From contig CP092863.1 in assembly GCA_030710605.1 (NCBI GenBank), positions 64,975,572 through 65,039,571 of the forward strand: DNA of 64,000 nt, read 5' to 3'. Shown in pieces: positions 10,701-20,320 of the stretch (positions are counted from its first letter, which is position 1; each line of letters opens with the position of its first letter). Position numbers and translations under genes: made by a program. Source of the DNA: Cordylochernes scorpioides. Lineage: Eukaryota; Arthropoda; Arachnida; Pseudoscorpiones; Chernetidae. The notes beneath the pieces were generated by a model. It searched no databases and had not been told where the DNA came from. It worked only from the letters and a program-made list of their open reading frames with translations.

Positions 10701-12459
10701 TCACTTTAGGTGGACTTTCATCAACCCGTTCAATAAGTCCTTCATCCAACCAATCTCTCAAGATCTGATCATATTCAAACAATTTGTTTTGCAGAGTCAC
10801 TCTCCTGGTGCTAATCTCCAACCTTCTTTTCGCTAGATGATAATTATCTGGGATTGTCACTTCTTCCCTCCAAGGCAATCCCACAGAATATCTTCGATCT
10901 CTTTGTCTCTGAATTTGGTCAATAAACTTTTCTTTTACCTCTTGATATTTCGTCTCTTTGGAACAAGTTTCTATCGGATCTCTTATGCCCAATACCTCCA
11001 GGTCCCATAGCTCTTTCAAATCATTATGGACTGTGAGTAAATTCAACGCTTGTTGTACCTGCCCCCCTCTGTCAATGATCGGCGAATTGCCCATCAACGT
11101 CCATCCTAATCTGGTTTGCACAGCGGTCAAGCCTGGATCCAGTTGCTCAATCCTTCCCGTCAGAAGCAAGCCCAAATAGTCAGCACCGATCAGGACATCA
11201 ATATCTTTTCTTCTAAAATTATCAGAAGGAATTCCTATACCCCTGGTACTCAGCTCCTTATACCAATCACTTTTCGGCAAAGGAGGTATATTCTCACAAA
11301 TTTTATGCTGGCCCAGAGCCTCGATCTGTACCCGTTTTCCTTTATTTCTTAATTCCTCCAAGACCAAAATATACCTGCCATGCTTTTCTTCTGCTATTCT
11401 TTTACCGCCAAACAGGCTTTTAGCAATCGTTGTTTCTCCCAATTTTTCTAGTCCCAAATACCCAACTAGAGATTGCTTCACATACGAGTATTGGCTTCCG
11501 CTGTCAAAAATAACTCTTACATTTTCCGAAGCATCTTTACCTTTCAATAGTGCCACAGTTGTCATCAACAAAACCTGATCCGTACAGGCCTGATTTGAAA
11601 GAGACGCTACCGGCTCTGGCATATCTTCCCTTAAGTTTTCTCTCCTACCCTGGTCAACGATCCCCCGTGAAGAATTCCCCTTACAAAAAATGTCCCAGTG
11701 GCCTTTGCCACAATTCCTACACTTAAGGCTCACTCTACACTTTTCCGCAAAGTGTCCTCTTTGTAAACACCTGAAGCAAAGCCGCGCATTCCTAATTTTT
11801 TCATTCCTTTCCCTTGATGACATTCCCACAATAAAGCGGCATCGATGACTCTCATGATTGCTTCTATCGCAGAAACAACATTTCAATGTAGTCTGGGCAC
11901 CAAACAAACTAGACACGGTGGCAGGTTTAAACTTGTTCCATCTCTTTGGCTCTACATTCCCTGACTTCCTAAGAGGCTCTTCGAATTTAAACCCTTTCTC
12001 TATAAATTTCATCCTCTGAGCACTCTTCACCTCCGCTCTCAGAAAGTCCATCAATGCCTCCAACCTATCTGGTATTGCCCTAGTCCTATCCAGGGTATTT
12101 TCCATCTTACTCTTCTCTTGGCCATACCCTGCAGCAGGATGTCGCTGCCACAGTTTCAAAATCTCCGCTGGCAAAGATGATTCCACCAGAGGGTACAAAA
12201 AAATACCAGAGGTCTGAGGATCTATCCCAAGGGTTTCCAGCGATCTCAGGTGACTTGTTAGTTCGTCATATAAATTATTTAAATTTTTATTTTCCCTTCT
12301 GACGTTAGCAATAACCAAATTCAAGAGCTGTCTTACATAGAGTTCTATTAACATATCTGCATCACCAAACCGTTCCTGGAGGGACTGTATAGCCAAATTA
12401 TAATTCTCCCCTGTAACTGGATAACCTACCACTACTCGGTAGGCTTCTGTATTAGGCAC
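7708..12459 (-). CDS. BEL/Pao gag-pol polyprotein (1583 codons open)
   Basis: This frame carries most of the BEL-1 polyprotein. Residues 1-190 are gag. Three zinc knuckles lie near 194-259 (CCFCDRSNHESHRC, CFRCLQRGHFAEKC, CRNCGKGHWDIFC). The retropepsin has DSGSQYSYV near 319. Reverse transcriptase spans about 590-800, with SADIRRAFQ and the active-site box YMDN near 730. RNase H runs about 885-1015 (FCDAS, PRLEL, SDSST, NPAD). The integrase has a zinc-binding part (H1184, H1189, C1219, C1222) and D1254, D1313 and E1359, then a C-terminal domain (RLKIGDIVLIG). No ATG begins the frame (GTG at its start); it continues gag from 12943 after a frameshift. YMDN instead of YVDD occurs in some BEL-type enzymes. 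Confidence 0.93.
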   Translation of the reverse strand: MPNTEAYRVVVGYPVTGENYNLAIQSLQERFGDADMLIELYVRQLLNLVIANVRRENKNLNNLYDELTSHLRSLETLGIDPQTSGIFLYPLVESSLPAEILKLWQRHPAAGYGQEKSKMENTLDRTRAIPDRLEALMDFLRAEVKSAQRMKFIEKGFKFEEPLRKSGNVEPKRWNKFKPATVSSLFGAQTTLKCCFCDRSNHESHRCRFIVGMSSRERNEKIRNARLCFRCLQRGHFAEKCRVSLKCRNCGKGHWDIFCKGNSSRGIVDQGRRENLREDMPEPVASLSNQACTDQVLLMTTVALLKGKDASENVRVIFDSGSQYSYVKQSLVGYLGLEKLGETTIAKSLFGGKRIAEEKHGRYILVLEELRNKGKRVQIEALGQHKICENIPPLPKSDWYKELSTRGIGIPSDNFRRKDIDVLIGADYLGLLLTGRIEQLDPGLTAVQTRLGWTLMGNSPIIDRGGQVQQALNLLTVHNDLKELWDLEVLGIRDPIETCSKETKYQEVKEKFIDQIQRQRDRRYSVGLPWREEVTIPDNYHLAKRRLEISTRRVTLQNKLFEYDQILRDWLDEGLIERVDESPPKVKAYYLPHRPVFKIESQTTPIRPVFDASCQGRNGLSLNQCLEKGPNLLERIPEILIRFREDKFGVSADIRRAFQMIAIRESDRDYLRFLWWKEANGGALMAFRHKRLVFGLNCSPFVLSAVIEYHLQTVRGPQEKVAKMLAQSFYMDNCVASLETKLEVQEFQRTAIEIMEGARMSLREWEYSFEDNPRGKDIIKILGVVWNKGEDILKCDFPRDLSLPSRLTKRLVLSVVQRIFDPLGFCAPVFVGPKLLLQRSWGLKMGWDAPLPMEMAREFRTWYDQIKFIELIKIPRHMWNDHVFPSGVHIFCDASQIAYGAVAYLRSEVQGKIVLTLIWSKARLAPTKRMTIPRLELMAMVLGARLANAIQAALKRKCEMTFWSDSSTALSWIKKEIEWRVFVRNRVREIQSTTKLNDWRFVPGHLNPADLLSRGCSPYHFVRSRWWEGPEWLKEPKELWPISETSTSQRELGSEEELVEVNINLNVDCNDWLLTRRSDYSLNIRIMAYVIRFIGRLKRQSTEAGPLKVAELNFAEKKLVAMIQERVSIEKSSSIKSLKIFKNSEGLWCVESKLLHGQVPEEFKTPAVLPGDHPFVEQLIWEVHRKNGHAGVQFILSILREKFWIIRGRRTIGKITNGCIVCKRFREKSLQRPMAALPESRIGLGKPFQTTGVDLLGPLYMKDGGKVWVAAFTCAVYRAIHLELVKNLEAGTFMMALHRFICRRGRPEKIFSDNGTNFSKLNRVFKDLNWSKIEKESSNKRIHWVFIPPAAPWWGGFWERMVRTIKQMMIKMLGHQKLSYVELQTVLCEIEYLINNRPLTYVSEDGSDLRPLTPQEFLQNGPEPGFPEMENLKTEMLHARYRRLGQLKKELKKRFLKEYLGTLVQKSENFDRRRLKIGDIVLIGLDNVKRMFWLKGRIVKLISGKDGIARVAHIRTSTGTLVRAIQRLYPLEITSNGGENQSDYLSLKPFSVGTSRREPGIVPEGYKNRYGREIKRSEKYIPG

Positions 12460-12943
12460 AAGGGCTTAGATACAAAAATTTGTCGCTGCTAGTCAAGTGT
12501 TCATTATCATGTATCCTCGAAAACTGCGCCCACCAAGACAACCAGTTCTCCAGAGCGCCATCATATGCCTTCAGTTGCAACTCTGGTAGCTTTATATTTA
12601 ATTTAGCCTCTCCACTAACGGTGGAGATAGCATCACCCTTTTCTTGCTCACGCAAAGCCTTAACTTTTTGCTCCATAAAAAGTCTGTCCTGGATGTATTT
12701 CTCACATTCTTGAAATTCCTTGTCGATTTCTTCGTCAGAAGCCTCATCTTTGGCTAATAGAACTGACTGGCATAGCTCGTTTAGATTCGTGAGTTCTTCA
12801 TGGAGAGCCTCTATCCTACTGAATTTTACCTCCACCCTTCTACTATCAATTGAAGGCTCTTCCAGTTCGACATTTAAATCATTGATCAATTTTGTAAAGC
12901 TACCTCTCACCGCCCTACGACGTCTCTTGTTCACCTCCTCCAT
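12452..12943 (-). CDS. BEL-1 gag N-terminal part (163 codons), cut by a frameshift
   Basis: Starts at ATG 12943, about 40 bp after the 5' LTR. It is charged and helical (VEVKFSRIEALHEELTNLNE), then has the conserved gag entry IKLPELQLKAYDGALENWLS. At 12480-12455 the frame runs into SPCA and a stop, while the gag sequence continues in another frame (ALVPNTEAYRVVVGYPV) at once. I infer a small deletion in KFLYL/ALVP rather than programmed frameshifting, because no slippery heptamer with a downstream structure is evident. Confidence 0.85.
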   Translation of the reverse strand: MEEVNKRRRRAVRGSFTKLINDLNVELEEPSIDSRRVEVKFSRIEALHEELTNLNELCQSVLLAKDEASDEEIDKEFQECEKYIQDRLFMEQKVKALREQEKGDAISTVSGEAKLNIKLPELQLKAYDGALENWLSWWAQFSRIHDNEHLTSSDKFLYLSPCA

Positions 12944-12957
12944 TTCACCACCAAGCC

Positions 12958-12980
12958 TATCGCGTCCGGCTCACCAGAAA
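12958..12980 (-). other. BEL-1 primer-binding site candidate
   Basis: Directly after the 5' LTR (minus strand) comes tttc and then TGGTGAGCCGGACGCGATAG. It begins with TGG, as needed to pair with the CCA end of a tRNA. The tRNA species was not identified. Confidence 0.6.
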
Positions 12981-14494
12981 TGTTAAAACTAACAAAAAAA
13001 GATATTAACAATAAATCTATTTAAGAAATCCAAACTATGGAGGTAGCGATAGGCAGGTGTTTCTTTGGAGGAAATGATCACCCTTATTGCTGATTTAAAT
13101 AATTATGAGGCTTTTATTACACGATGAGTAAATACAAAATGAAATGAACCTTTTCTAGTAAAAGGGGGAGAGTAATTTTTGCAGCCACCTCCACCGGGCA
13201 GGGACTTCTCTACACACTCAGACTGACTGCTTCTTCTACTCAGACTGACTGCTTCTTCTACTCAGACTGACTGCTTCTTCTACTCAGACTGACTGCTTCT
13301 TCTACTCAGACTGACTGCTTCTTCTACTCAGACAGACGGACTGCTTCCTGCTCAGACTGACTGCTTCTTCTACTCAGACTGACTGCTTCTTCTACTCAGA
13401 CTGACTGCTTCTTCTACTCAGACTGACTGCTTCTTCTACTCAGACTGACTGCTTCTTCTACTCAGACTGACTGCTTCTTCTACTCAGACGGACTGCTTCT
13501 TCTACTCAGACTGACTGCTTCTTCTACTCAGACTGACTGCTTCTTCTACTCAGACTGACTGCTTCTTCTACTCAGACAGACTGACTGCTTCCTGCTCAGA
13601 CTGACTGCTTCTTCTACTCAGACTGACTGCTTCTTCTACTCAGACTGACTGCTTCTTCTACTCAGACAGACTGACTGCTTCCTGCTCAGACTGACTGCTT
13701 CTTCTACTCAGACTGACTGCTTCTTCTACTCAGACTGACTGCTTCTTATACTCAGACGGACTGCTTCTTCTACTCAGACTGACTGCTTCTTCTACTCAGA
13801 CTGACTGCTTCTTCTACTCAGACTGACTGCTTCTTCTACTCAGACAGACTGACTGCTTCCTGCTCAGACTGACTGCTTCTTCTACTCAGACTGACTGCTT
13901 CTTCTACTCAGACTGACTGCTTCTTCTACTCAGACAGACTGCTTCTTCTACTCAGACTGACTGCTTCTTCTACTCAGACTGACTGCTTCTTCTACTCAGA
14001 CTGACTGCTTCTTCTACTCAGACTGACTGCTTCTTCTACTCAGACTGACTGCTTCTTCTACTCAGACTGACTGCTTCTTCTACTCAGACAGACTGCTTCT
14101 TCTACTCAGACAGACTGCTTCTTCTACTCAGACTGACTGCTTCTTCTACTCAGACTGACTGCTTCTTCTACTCAGACAGACTGACTGCTTCCTGCTCAGA
14201 CACACTCTCTCTTACTGCCCCAATCTCTCCGCGCGCCTTCTTCTTATAGGGTCTGCTGCACGTGACCAAAAACCATAAAATGTTTGAAAATGTCATAATA
14301 ATATACATTATATTTTACATATTTTTCTCAATAAAGATAATTTGTTCTATAATAAGATCAAAACATAAAATCAAACTTAAACAAATGAAACTTTTCATCA
14401 AAAGAAAAAAAAACATGCAAAAACCATGCAGGAAAAAAATATGCAAAAAACTCTGCACAAAACTATGCCCAAACTATACAAACTAGTTCCAACA
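12981..14494 (-). repeat. BEL-1 5' LTR, 1514 bp
   Basis: Partner of 6756-7648. It contains a 22-bp array of about 45 units. The unique parts match the other LTR almost base for base (one change near 13168, one near 14450, one A-run indel near 14409). Confidence 0.93.
13215..14203. repeat. 22-bp minisatellite inside the BEL-1 5' LTR, expanded
   Basis: About 45 units of the array also found at 6991-7358, including variant units (agacggactgc, cttcctgctcagac) that recur in blocks. This points to growth by unequal exchange of multi-unit segments. Confidence 0.95.
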
Positions 14495-14499
14495 GATAT

Positions 14500-14772
14500 A
14501 ATGATACTAAAAAACATTTGTTAAACATCATTCACTCGGGAAACATCCAAGCAAAAATACAGATGTCAACATTCCATCATTGGTATCTGAACCAAAAATT
14601 CTAGATTGTGGGATGAACTGACAGACATCAACCTGTATTTCCAGGCTCAAGACTGGCCATACAAGACCACTCCTCTTCCAAGATGGTGTAAAGACCTTCC
14701 CACAATGTACCATCTGCAGGACCAAATGAGGCCTCACCAGACCACCTCTTGAAATGCATGGGAACCTCAAGA
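14500..14772 (-). repeat. Possible SINE 3' part or other repeat
   Basis: Follows the SINE at 14773-15008 on the minus strand. It has moderate GC and a 77-80 codon open frame (VPMHFKRWSGEASFGPADGT) with no recognised relatives. The far end contains tttcccgagtgaatgatg, reminiscent of the Helitron ends. The 55-kb SINE copy does not extend into it. Function unknown. Confidence 0.25.
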
Positions 14773-15008
14773 CTGTAAGTGCACCACATGTCTACACATG
14801 TGAAAATCAGTTCGACTTTTACATTTACAAATGTGCCAGAACCCCATTTGATTACTTTCACTCAGCTGGTGGGATTAGACTTTTGCAAGAATCGGGGGCC
14901 ATTGGAGCATTTTTTTTTTAAATTAGAGAAAAGTCCCCATTGCGGGATTCGATCCTGAGTCTTAGCGGTCGAAAACCAACGGTTTAGACCATCCTTCCAC
15001 CAACCCCC
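14773..15008 (-). mobile_element. tRNA-headed SINE, copy 1
   Basis: The minus strand begins gggggttggtggaaggatgg (A-box-like region), then ttttcgaccgct and aggatcgaatcccgc (B-box-like). The body holds ggcccccgattcttgcaaaa, ccaccag and tgtgtagacatgtggtgcac. The same order and near-identical sequence occur on the plus strand at 55099-55552, so this is a dispersed SINE of about 235 bp. The tRNA of origin was not determined. Confidence 0.65.
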
Positions 15009-15034
15009 ACATTGTTATTATACATATCAATAAA

Positions 15035-15120
15035 TCAATAGCGTGCCATCTATATATAGCAAATGAACTTTGATTTATTTATGAAAGAAACATTCGCGTC
15101 TTAATGTTTTCTTTTGCCAT
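15035..15120. repeat. Dispersed repeat with gcgtgccatctatatata motif
   Basis: tcaatagcgtgccatctata, then caaatgaactttgatttatt and gaaacattcgcgtcttaatg. Related copies in either orientation lie near 42270-42345, 42660-42715, 48390-48440, 48705-48760 and 49710-49735. Family unknown. Confidence 0.5.
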
Positions 15121-15407
15121 TTATAATATATCAACATAAAGATAATAAACAGTGCAAAATATAAAAAATAACTCTATAAATATATTAAATAATAATTATA
15201 AATTAATAATAGCAAAATTTAATACAAAATAAATTAATAAATTAAAAGTATATACATAGTTATTTGAAAATAATTAAGATATAAATTATTTATAAATTTA
15301 AGGAAAATCGAATTTTCTATTTATACTCTGTTTATCTTCTGTAGAAGCTCAACTTTCTAAAAACAATTTACAATGTAATTTATAATACAATATAATGCGG
15401 CTTATGA

Positions 15408-15732
15408 TTGTAGAACGAAGTTTGACAATTATACCGCAAATGTTTCTTTTGAACGAAAAATCGAAATTTATTTAAAGGAGAAATAACGATTATTTCTAAC
15501 CTTAGGAATGAAGTATGAAAGGATGAATTGTGAAGAGTAATGATGAACGGAAAAATAAAAGTGTCCAGGGGATGGGAATTTTATTTTTCCGTTCATCATT
15601 ACTCTTCACAATTCATCCTTTCATACTTCATCCCTAAGGTTAGAAATAATCGTTATTTCTCCTTTAAATAAATTTCGATTTTTCGTTTAAAAGAAACATT
15701 TGCGGTATAATTGCCAAACTTCGTTCTACAAT
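15408..15732. mobile_element. tRNA-bearing foldback, copy with a 19-nt tRNA remnant
   Basis: Two arms of about 145 bp are near-perfect reverse complements: attgtagaacgaagtttgac...gatgaacggaaaaataaaag on the left, and its reverse complement from ttttatttttccgttcatc to cgttctacaat on the right. The loop is just gtgtccaggggatgggaat, the 3' end of the tRNA-Thr-like sequence seen in full at 54573-54645. The left flank taatacaatataatgcggct recurs next to other copies, so the family unit extends somewhat beyond the arms. Confidence 0.8.
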
Positions 15733-15754
15733 TTACAATGTTTTCTGTTATATT

Positions 15755-15950
15755 TTTGTATATAATTGATGTCTGTTTGATATCTGGTATATGGTTATTG
15801 TTTAGGGAGTGGTCAACCAGGAGGGATAATGGTTTATAGTTTTTTAAAGCTGCTTTATGTTAATTTATACGATCCTTTAGTGATATACCGGTTTCTCCAA
15901 TGTAATTAACTTGACATGTTTGGCAGGGAATTTTGTAAATTTTATTATTT
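15755..15950 (-). pseudogene. Penelope-like element GIY-YIG endonuclease fragment
   Basis: The minus strand encodes KIYKIPC and then CQTCQVNYIGETGISLKDR, one stop, then HKAALKNYKPLSLLVDHSLN and NNHIPDIKQ. The NYIGETG box and the following RI..H.aa...H...H pattern are hallmarks of the GIY-YIG nuclease at the C terminus of Penelope-like retroelements. Only this domain is left. The in-frame stop shows it is dead. It abuts the Helitron 3' end at 16030. Confidence 0.75.
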
Positions 15951-16019
15951 TTATTTTCCTGCATTGATATATTTTTGTATTTGAGTGACGTAAGATTTGT
16001 TTAAGATATGTTGTAATTA

Positions 16020-16478
16020 TATTATATCACTAGTAGAAAAGCCCGTCCAAGGACGGGATCGGCTAGAGCAGGTGGATTGAGAGGTTTGAATCGGTTCAAG
16101 TTCGACTTTTCCTTTGGAACAGCATTTATGAAAAGTTTTACTGTATGTCGTTTGTTCCAATTCGAAATACTTTGCTCTACATTTTGGGCAAACTTGATCA
16201 AGTTGGCCACAAAAGTGCAGGGGAATTTGATCTTCCTCGAAACATGTCCCTGTTGGCAAAGGTAAATTATCTCCCTGTCGAATTCTTTGCATCCCCAGCC
16301 TACTGTTTTCCCTTTGAAGGGCTCTTTGATTTTCGCTCATATTCATTCGGTATTGCCGTTGTTTTTCATTATGCCGTTCTCTTACGGGTGAATTTAAACG
16401 TCTTTGTCGCTGCTGTTCAATACGACGTTGCTTTGCTTCGATGGCCTCAACAATAGAAAGGGCTCTTTTAGGATCCAT
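16020..16478 (-). pseudogene. Helitron Rep/helicase N-terminal remnant (153 codons)
   Basis: Starts at ATG 16478. A charged arginine/glutamine-rich N terminus (IEQQRQRRLNSPVRERHNEK) is followed by the conserved N-terminal zinc segment of Helitron proteins: HFCGQLDQVCPKCRAKYFEL near 88-107 and KCCSKGKVELEP near 118-129. Full Helitron proteins exceed 1000 residues and have a HUH nuclease and a helicase, both absent here. After about residue 136 the frame runs into the terminal hairpin and leaves the element. So an internal deletion joined the start of the gene to the 3' end of the transposon. Confidence 0.75.
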
Positions 16479-16584
16479 TGTTTATAAAAATAAAATAATC
16501 AAGCTAAATTAAAAAATAAAATTATTTAAAAAATATTATTCCTCAAATATTCACCGAATAAATTGCCGACGTCACGTCACACGC

Positions 16585-16641
16585 CACGTCACACAGAATG
16601 GACCAATCCTATTCGGCTTCAACGAACAGACGCTTTATTAT
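16585..16641. repeat. 57-bp direct repeat, left copy
   Basis: cacgtcacacagaatggacc...cagacgctttattat, identical to 20264-20320. On the minus strand the right copy starts 6 bases after the proposed Helitron 5' end, so this copy looks like a duplicated terminal region. Confidence 0.9.
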
Positions 16642-19600
16642 CCCGTGCTCAGTCCCATCTCATCACGTAGTCAGTCCCATTTCATCCCGTGCTCAGTCCC
16701 ATCTCATCCCGTGGTCAGTCCCATCTCATCCCGTGGTCAGTCCCATCTCATCCCGTGGTCAGTCCCATCTCATCCCTTGCTCAGTCCCATCTCATCCCGT
16801 GCTCAGTCCCATCTCATCCCGTGGTCAGTCCCATCTCATCCCGCTGTCAGTCCCATCTCTTCCCGTGCTCAGTCCCATCTCATCCCGTGGTCAGTCCCAT
16901 CTCATCCCGTGTTCAGTCCCATCTCATCCCGTGATCATTCCCATCTCATCCCGTGATCATTCCCATCTCATCCCGTGCTCAGTCCCATCTCATCCCGTGG
17001 ACAGTTTCATCTCATCCCGTGCTCAGTCCCATCTCATCCCGTGGTCAGTTTCATCTCATCCCGTGGTCAGTTTCATCTCATCCCGCTGTCAGTCCCATCT
17101 CATCCCGTGGTCAGTCCCATCACATCCCGCTGTCAGTCCCATCTCATCCCGTGGTCAGTCCCATCTCATCCCGTGCTCAGTCCCATCTCATCCCGTGCTC
17201 AGTCCCATCTCATCCCGTGCTCAGTCCCATCTCATCCCGTGATCATTCCCATCTCATCCCGTGCTCAGATCCATCTCATCCCGTGTTCAGTCCCATCTCA
17301 TCCCGTGGTCAGTACCATCTCATCCCGTGCTCAGTCCCATCTCATCCCGTGATCATTCCCATCTCATCCCGTGATCATTCCCATCTCATCCCGTGCTCAG
17401 TCCCATCTCATCCCGAGCTCAGTCCCATCTCATCCCGTGATCATTCCCATCTCATCCCGTGATCATTCCCATCTCATCCCGTGCTCAGTCCCATCTCATC
17501 CCGTGCTCAGTCCCATCTCATCCCGTGGTCAGTTTCATCTCATCCCGTGGTCAGTTTCATCTCATCCCGTGGTCAGTCCCATCTCATCCCTTGCTCAGTC
17601 CCATCTCATCCCGTGCTCAGTCCCATCTCATCCCGTGGTCAGTCCCATCTCATCCCGCTGTCAGTCCCATCTCATCCCGTGCTCAGTCCCATCTCATCCC
17701 GCTGTCAGTCCCATCTCATCCCGTGCTCAGTCCCATCTCATCCCGTGCTCAGTCCCATCTCATCCCGTGTTCAGTCCCATCTCATCCCGTGGTCAGTCCC
17801 ATCTCAACCCGTGGTCAGTCCCATCTCATCCCGTGGTCAGTACCATCTCATCCCGTGCTCAGTCCCATCTCATCCCGTGCTCAGCCCCATCTCATCCCGT
17901 GGTCAGTGTCATCTCATCCCGTGCTCAGTCCCATCTCATCCCGTGGTCAGTTTCATCTCATCCCGTGGTCAGTTTCATCTCATCCCGTGGTCAGTGTCAT
18001 CTCATCCCGTGCTCAGTCCCATCTCATCCCGTGGTCAGTTTCATCTCATCCCGTGGTCAGTTTCATCTCATCCCGTGGTCAGTTTCATCTCATCCCGTGG
18101 TCAGTCCCATCTCATCCCTTGCTCAGTCCCATTTCATCCCGTGCTCAGTCCCATCTCATCCCTGGTCAGTCCCATATCATCACGCTGTCAGTCCCATCTC
18201 ATCCCGTGCTCAGTCCCATCTCATCCCGCTGTCAGTCCAATCTCATCCCGTGCTCAGTCCCATCTCATCCCGTGCTCAGTCCCATCTCATCCCGTGTTCA
18301 GTTCCATCTCATCCCGTGATCATTCCCATCTCCTCCCGTGATCATTCCCATCTCATCCCGTGCTCAGTCCCATCTCATCCCGTGCTCAGTCCCATCTCAT
18401 CCCGTGCTCAGTCCCATCTCAACCCGTGGTCAGTCCCATCTCATCCCGTGGTCAGTACCATCTCATCCCATGCTCAGTCCCATCTCATCCCGTGCTCAGT
18501 CCCATCCCATCCCGTGCTCAGCCCCATCTCATCCCGTGCTCAGTCCCATCTCATCCCGCTGCCAGTCCCATCTCATCCCGTGCTCAGTCCCATCTCATCC
18601 CGTGCTCAGTCCCATCTCATCCCGTGCTCAGTCCCATCTCATCCCGTGCTCAGTCCCATCTCATCCCGTGGTCAGTCCCATCTCAACCCGTGGTCAGTCC
18701 CATCTCATCCCGTGGTAAGTTCCATCTCATCTCGTGGTCAGTCCCATCTCATCCCGTGCTCAGTCCCATCCCATCCCGTGCTCATCCCGTGCTCAGCCCC
18801 ATCTCATCCCGCTGTCAGTCCCATCTCATCCCGTGCTCAGTCCCATCTCATCCCTTGCTCAGTCCCATCTCATCCCGTGCTCAGTCCCATTTCATCCTGT
18901 GGTCAGTCCCATCTCATCCCGTGTTCAGTCCCATCTCATCCCGTGATCATTCCCATCTCATCCCGTGATCATTCCCATCTCATCCCGTGCTCAGTCCCAT
19001 CTCATCCCGTGGTCAGTTTCATCTCATCCCGTGCTCAGTCCCATCTCATCCCGTGGTCAGTTTCATCTCATCCCGTGCTTAGTCCCATCCCATCCCGTGC
19101 TCAGTCCCATCTCATCCCGTGCTTAGTCCCATCCCATCCCGTGCTCAGTCCCATCTCATCCCGTGCTCAGTCCCATCTCATCCTGTGGTCAGTCCCATCT
19201 CATCCCGTGCTCAGTCCCATCTCATCCCGTGCTCAGTCCCATCTCATCCCGTGTTCAGTCCCATCTCATCCCGTGATCATTCCCATCTTATCCCGTGATC
19301 ATTCCCATCTCATCCCGTGCTCAGTCCCATCTCATCCCGTGCTCAGTCCCATCTCATCCCGTGTTCAGTCCCATCTCATCCCGTGCTCAGTCCCATCTCA
19401 TCCCGTGCTCAGTCCCATCTCAATCCGTGGTCTGTACCATCTCATCCCGTGGTCAGTCCCATCTCATCCCGTGCTCAGTCCCATCCCATCCCGTGCTCAG
19501 TCCCATCTCATCCCGCTGTCAGTCCCATCTCATCCCGTGCTCAGTCCCATCTCATCCCGTGCTCAGGCCCATCTCATCTCGTGCTCAGTTCCATCTCATC

Positions 19601-20193
19601 TCGTGGTCAGTCCCATCTCATCCCGCTGTCATTCCCATCTCATCCCGTGCTCAGTCCCATCTCATCCCGTGCTCAGTCCCATCTCACCCGTGTTCAGTCC
19701 CATCTCATCATGTGGTCAGTCCCATCTCATCCCGTATTCAGTCCCATCTCATCCCGTGATCATTCCCATCTCATCCCGTGATCATTCCCATCTCATCCCG
19801 TGCTCAGTTCCATCTCATCCCGTGGTCAGTTTCATCTCATCCCGTGCTCAGTCCCATCTCATCCCTTGGTCAGTTTCATCTCATCCCGTGCTTAGTCCCA
19901 TCCCATCCCGTGCTCAGTCCTATCTCATCCCGTGCTTAGTCCCATCCCATCCCGTGCTCAGTCCCATCTCATCCCGTGCTCAGTCCCATCTCATCCTGTG
20001 GTCAGTCCCATCTCATCCCGTGCTCAGTCCCATCTCATCCCGTGCTCAGTCCCATCTCATCCCGTGTTCAGTCCCATCTCATCCCGTGTTCAGTCCCATC
20101 TCATCCCGTGATCATTCCCATCTCATCCCGTGATCATTCCCATCTCATACGTGCTCAGTCCCATCTCATCCCGTGGTCAGTACCATCTCAGCC
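16642..20193. repeat. 22-bp satellite array, about 160 units
   Basis: Unit cagtcccatctcatcccgtg plus ct, 22 bp. Common variants have gtggt, gctgt, gtgttc, or a cccgtgatcattcc form usually found as doublets (16931, 17350, 17440, 18317, 18938, 19275, 19757, 20108). The doublets recur with similar neighbours every few hundred bases, so higher-order units have been copied. The unit has no stop codon on the plus strand, so all three plus frames stay open; these frames are not genes. Confidence 0.97.
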
Positions 20194-20215
20194 GGCCACG
20201 TCACTTAAGTGGGGA

Positions 20216-20240
20216 GGGGGGGGGGGGGGGGGGGGGGGGG
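20216..20240 (+). repeat. Run of 25 G
   Basis: An uninterrupted G run preceded by gtgggga, between the end of the satellite and the right 57-bp repeat. Able to form quadruplex structure. Its assembled length may be unreliable. Confidence 0.9.
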
Positions 20241-20263
20241 CGGCCAAGCCAATCAGGTTTGAA

Positions 20264-20320
20264 CACGTCACACAGAATGGACCAATCCTATTCGGCTTCA
20301 ACGAACAGACGCTTTATTAT
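20264..20320. repeat. 57-bp direct repeat, right copy
   Basis: Identical to 16585-16641. On the minus strand it follows the proposed TCACAT Helitron start directly. Confidence 0.9.

Larger units (their letters stand above)
6756..14494 (-). mobile_element. BEL-1: nearly complete BEL/Pao LTR retrotransposon
   Basis: A 7.7-kb element read on the minus strand. Both LTRs start TGTTGGAAC and end TTTTAACA (minus-strand sense). The element is bounded by a perfect 5-bp target duplication GATAT (6751-6755 and 14495-14499). Order on the minus strand: 5' LTR (14494-12981), primer-binding region, gag, protease, reverse transcriptase, RNase H, integrase, polypurine tract, 3' LTR (7648-6756). Outside the minisatellite the two LTRs differ by about three changes, so insertion looks recent. 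Coding is complete except for a frameshift in gag. Confidence 0.93.

Noticed and set aside
9445..12986. Plus-strand open frames opposite BEL-1 gag-pol
   Set aside because: Shadows of the minus-strand polyprotein.
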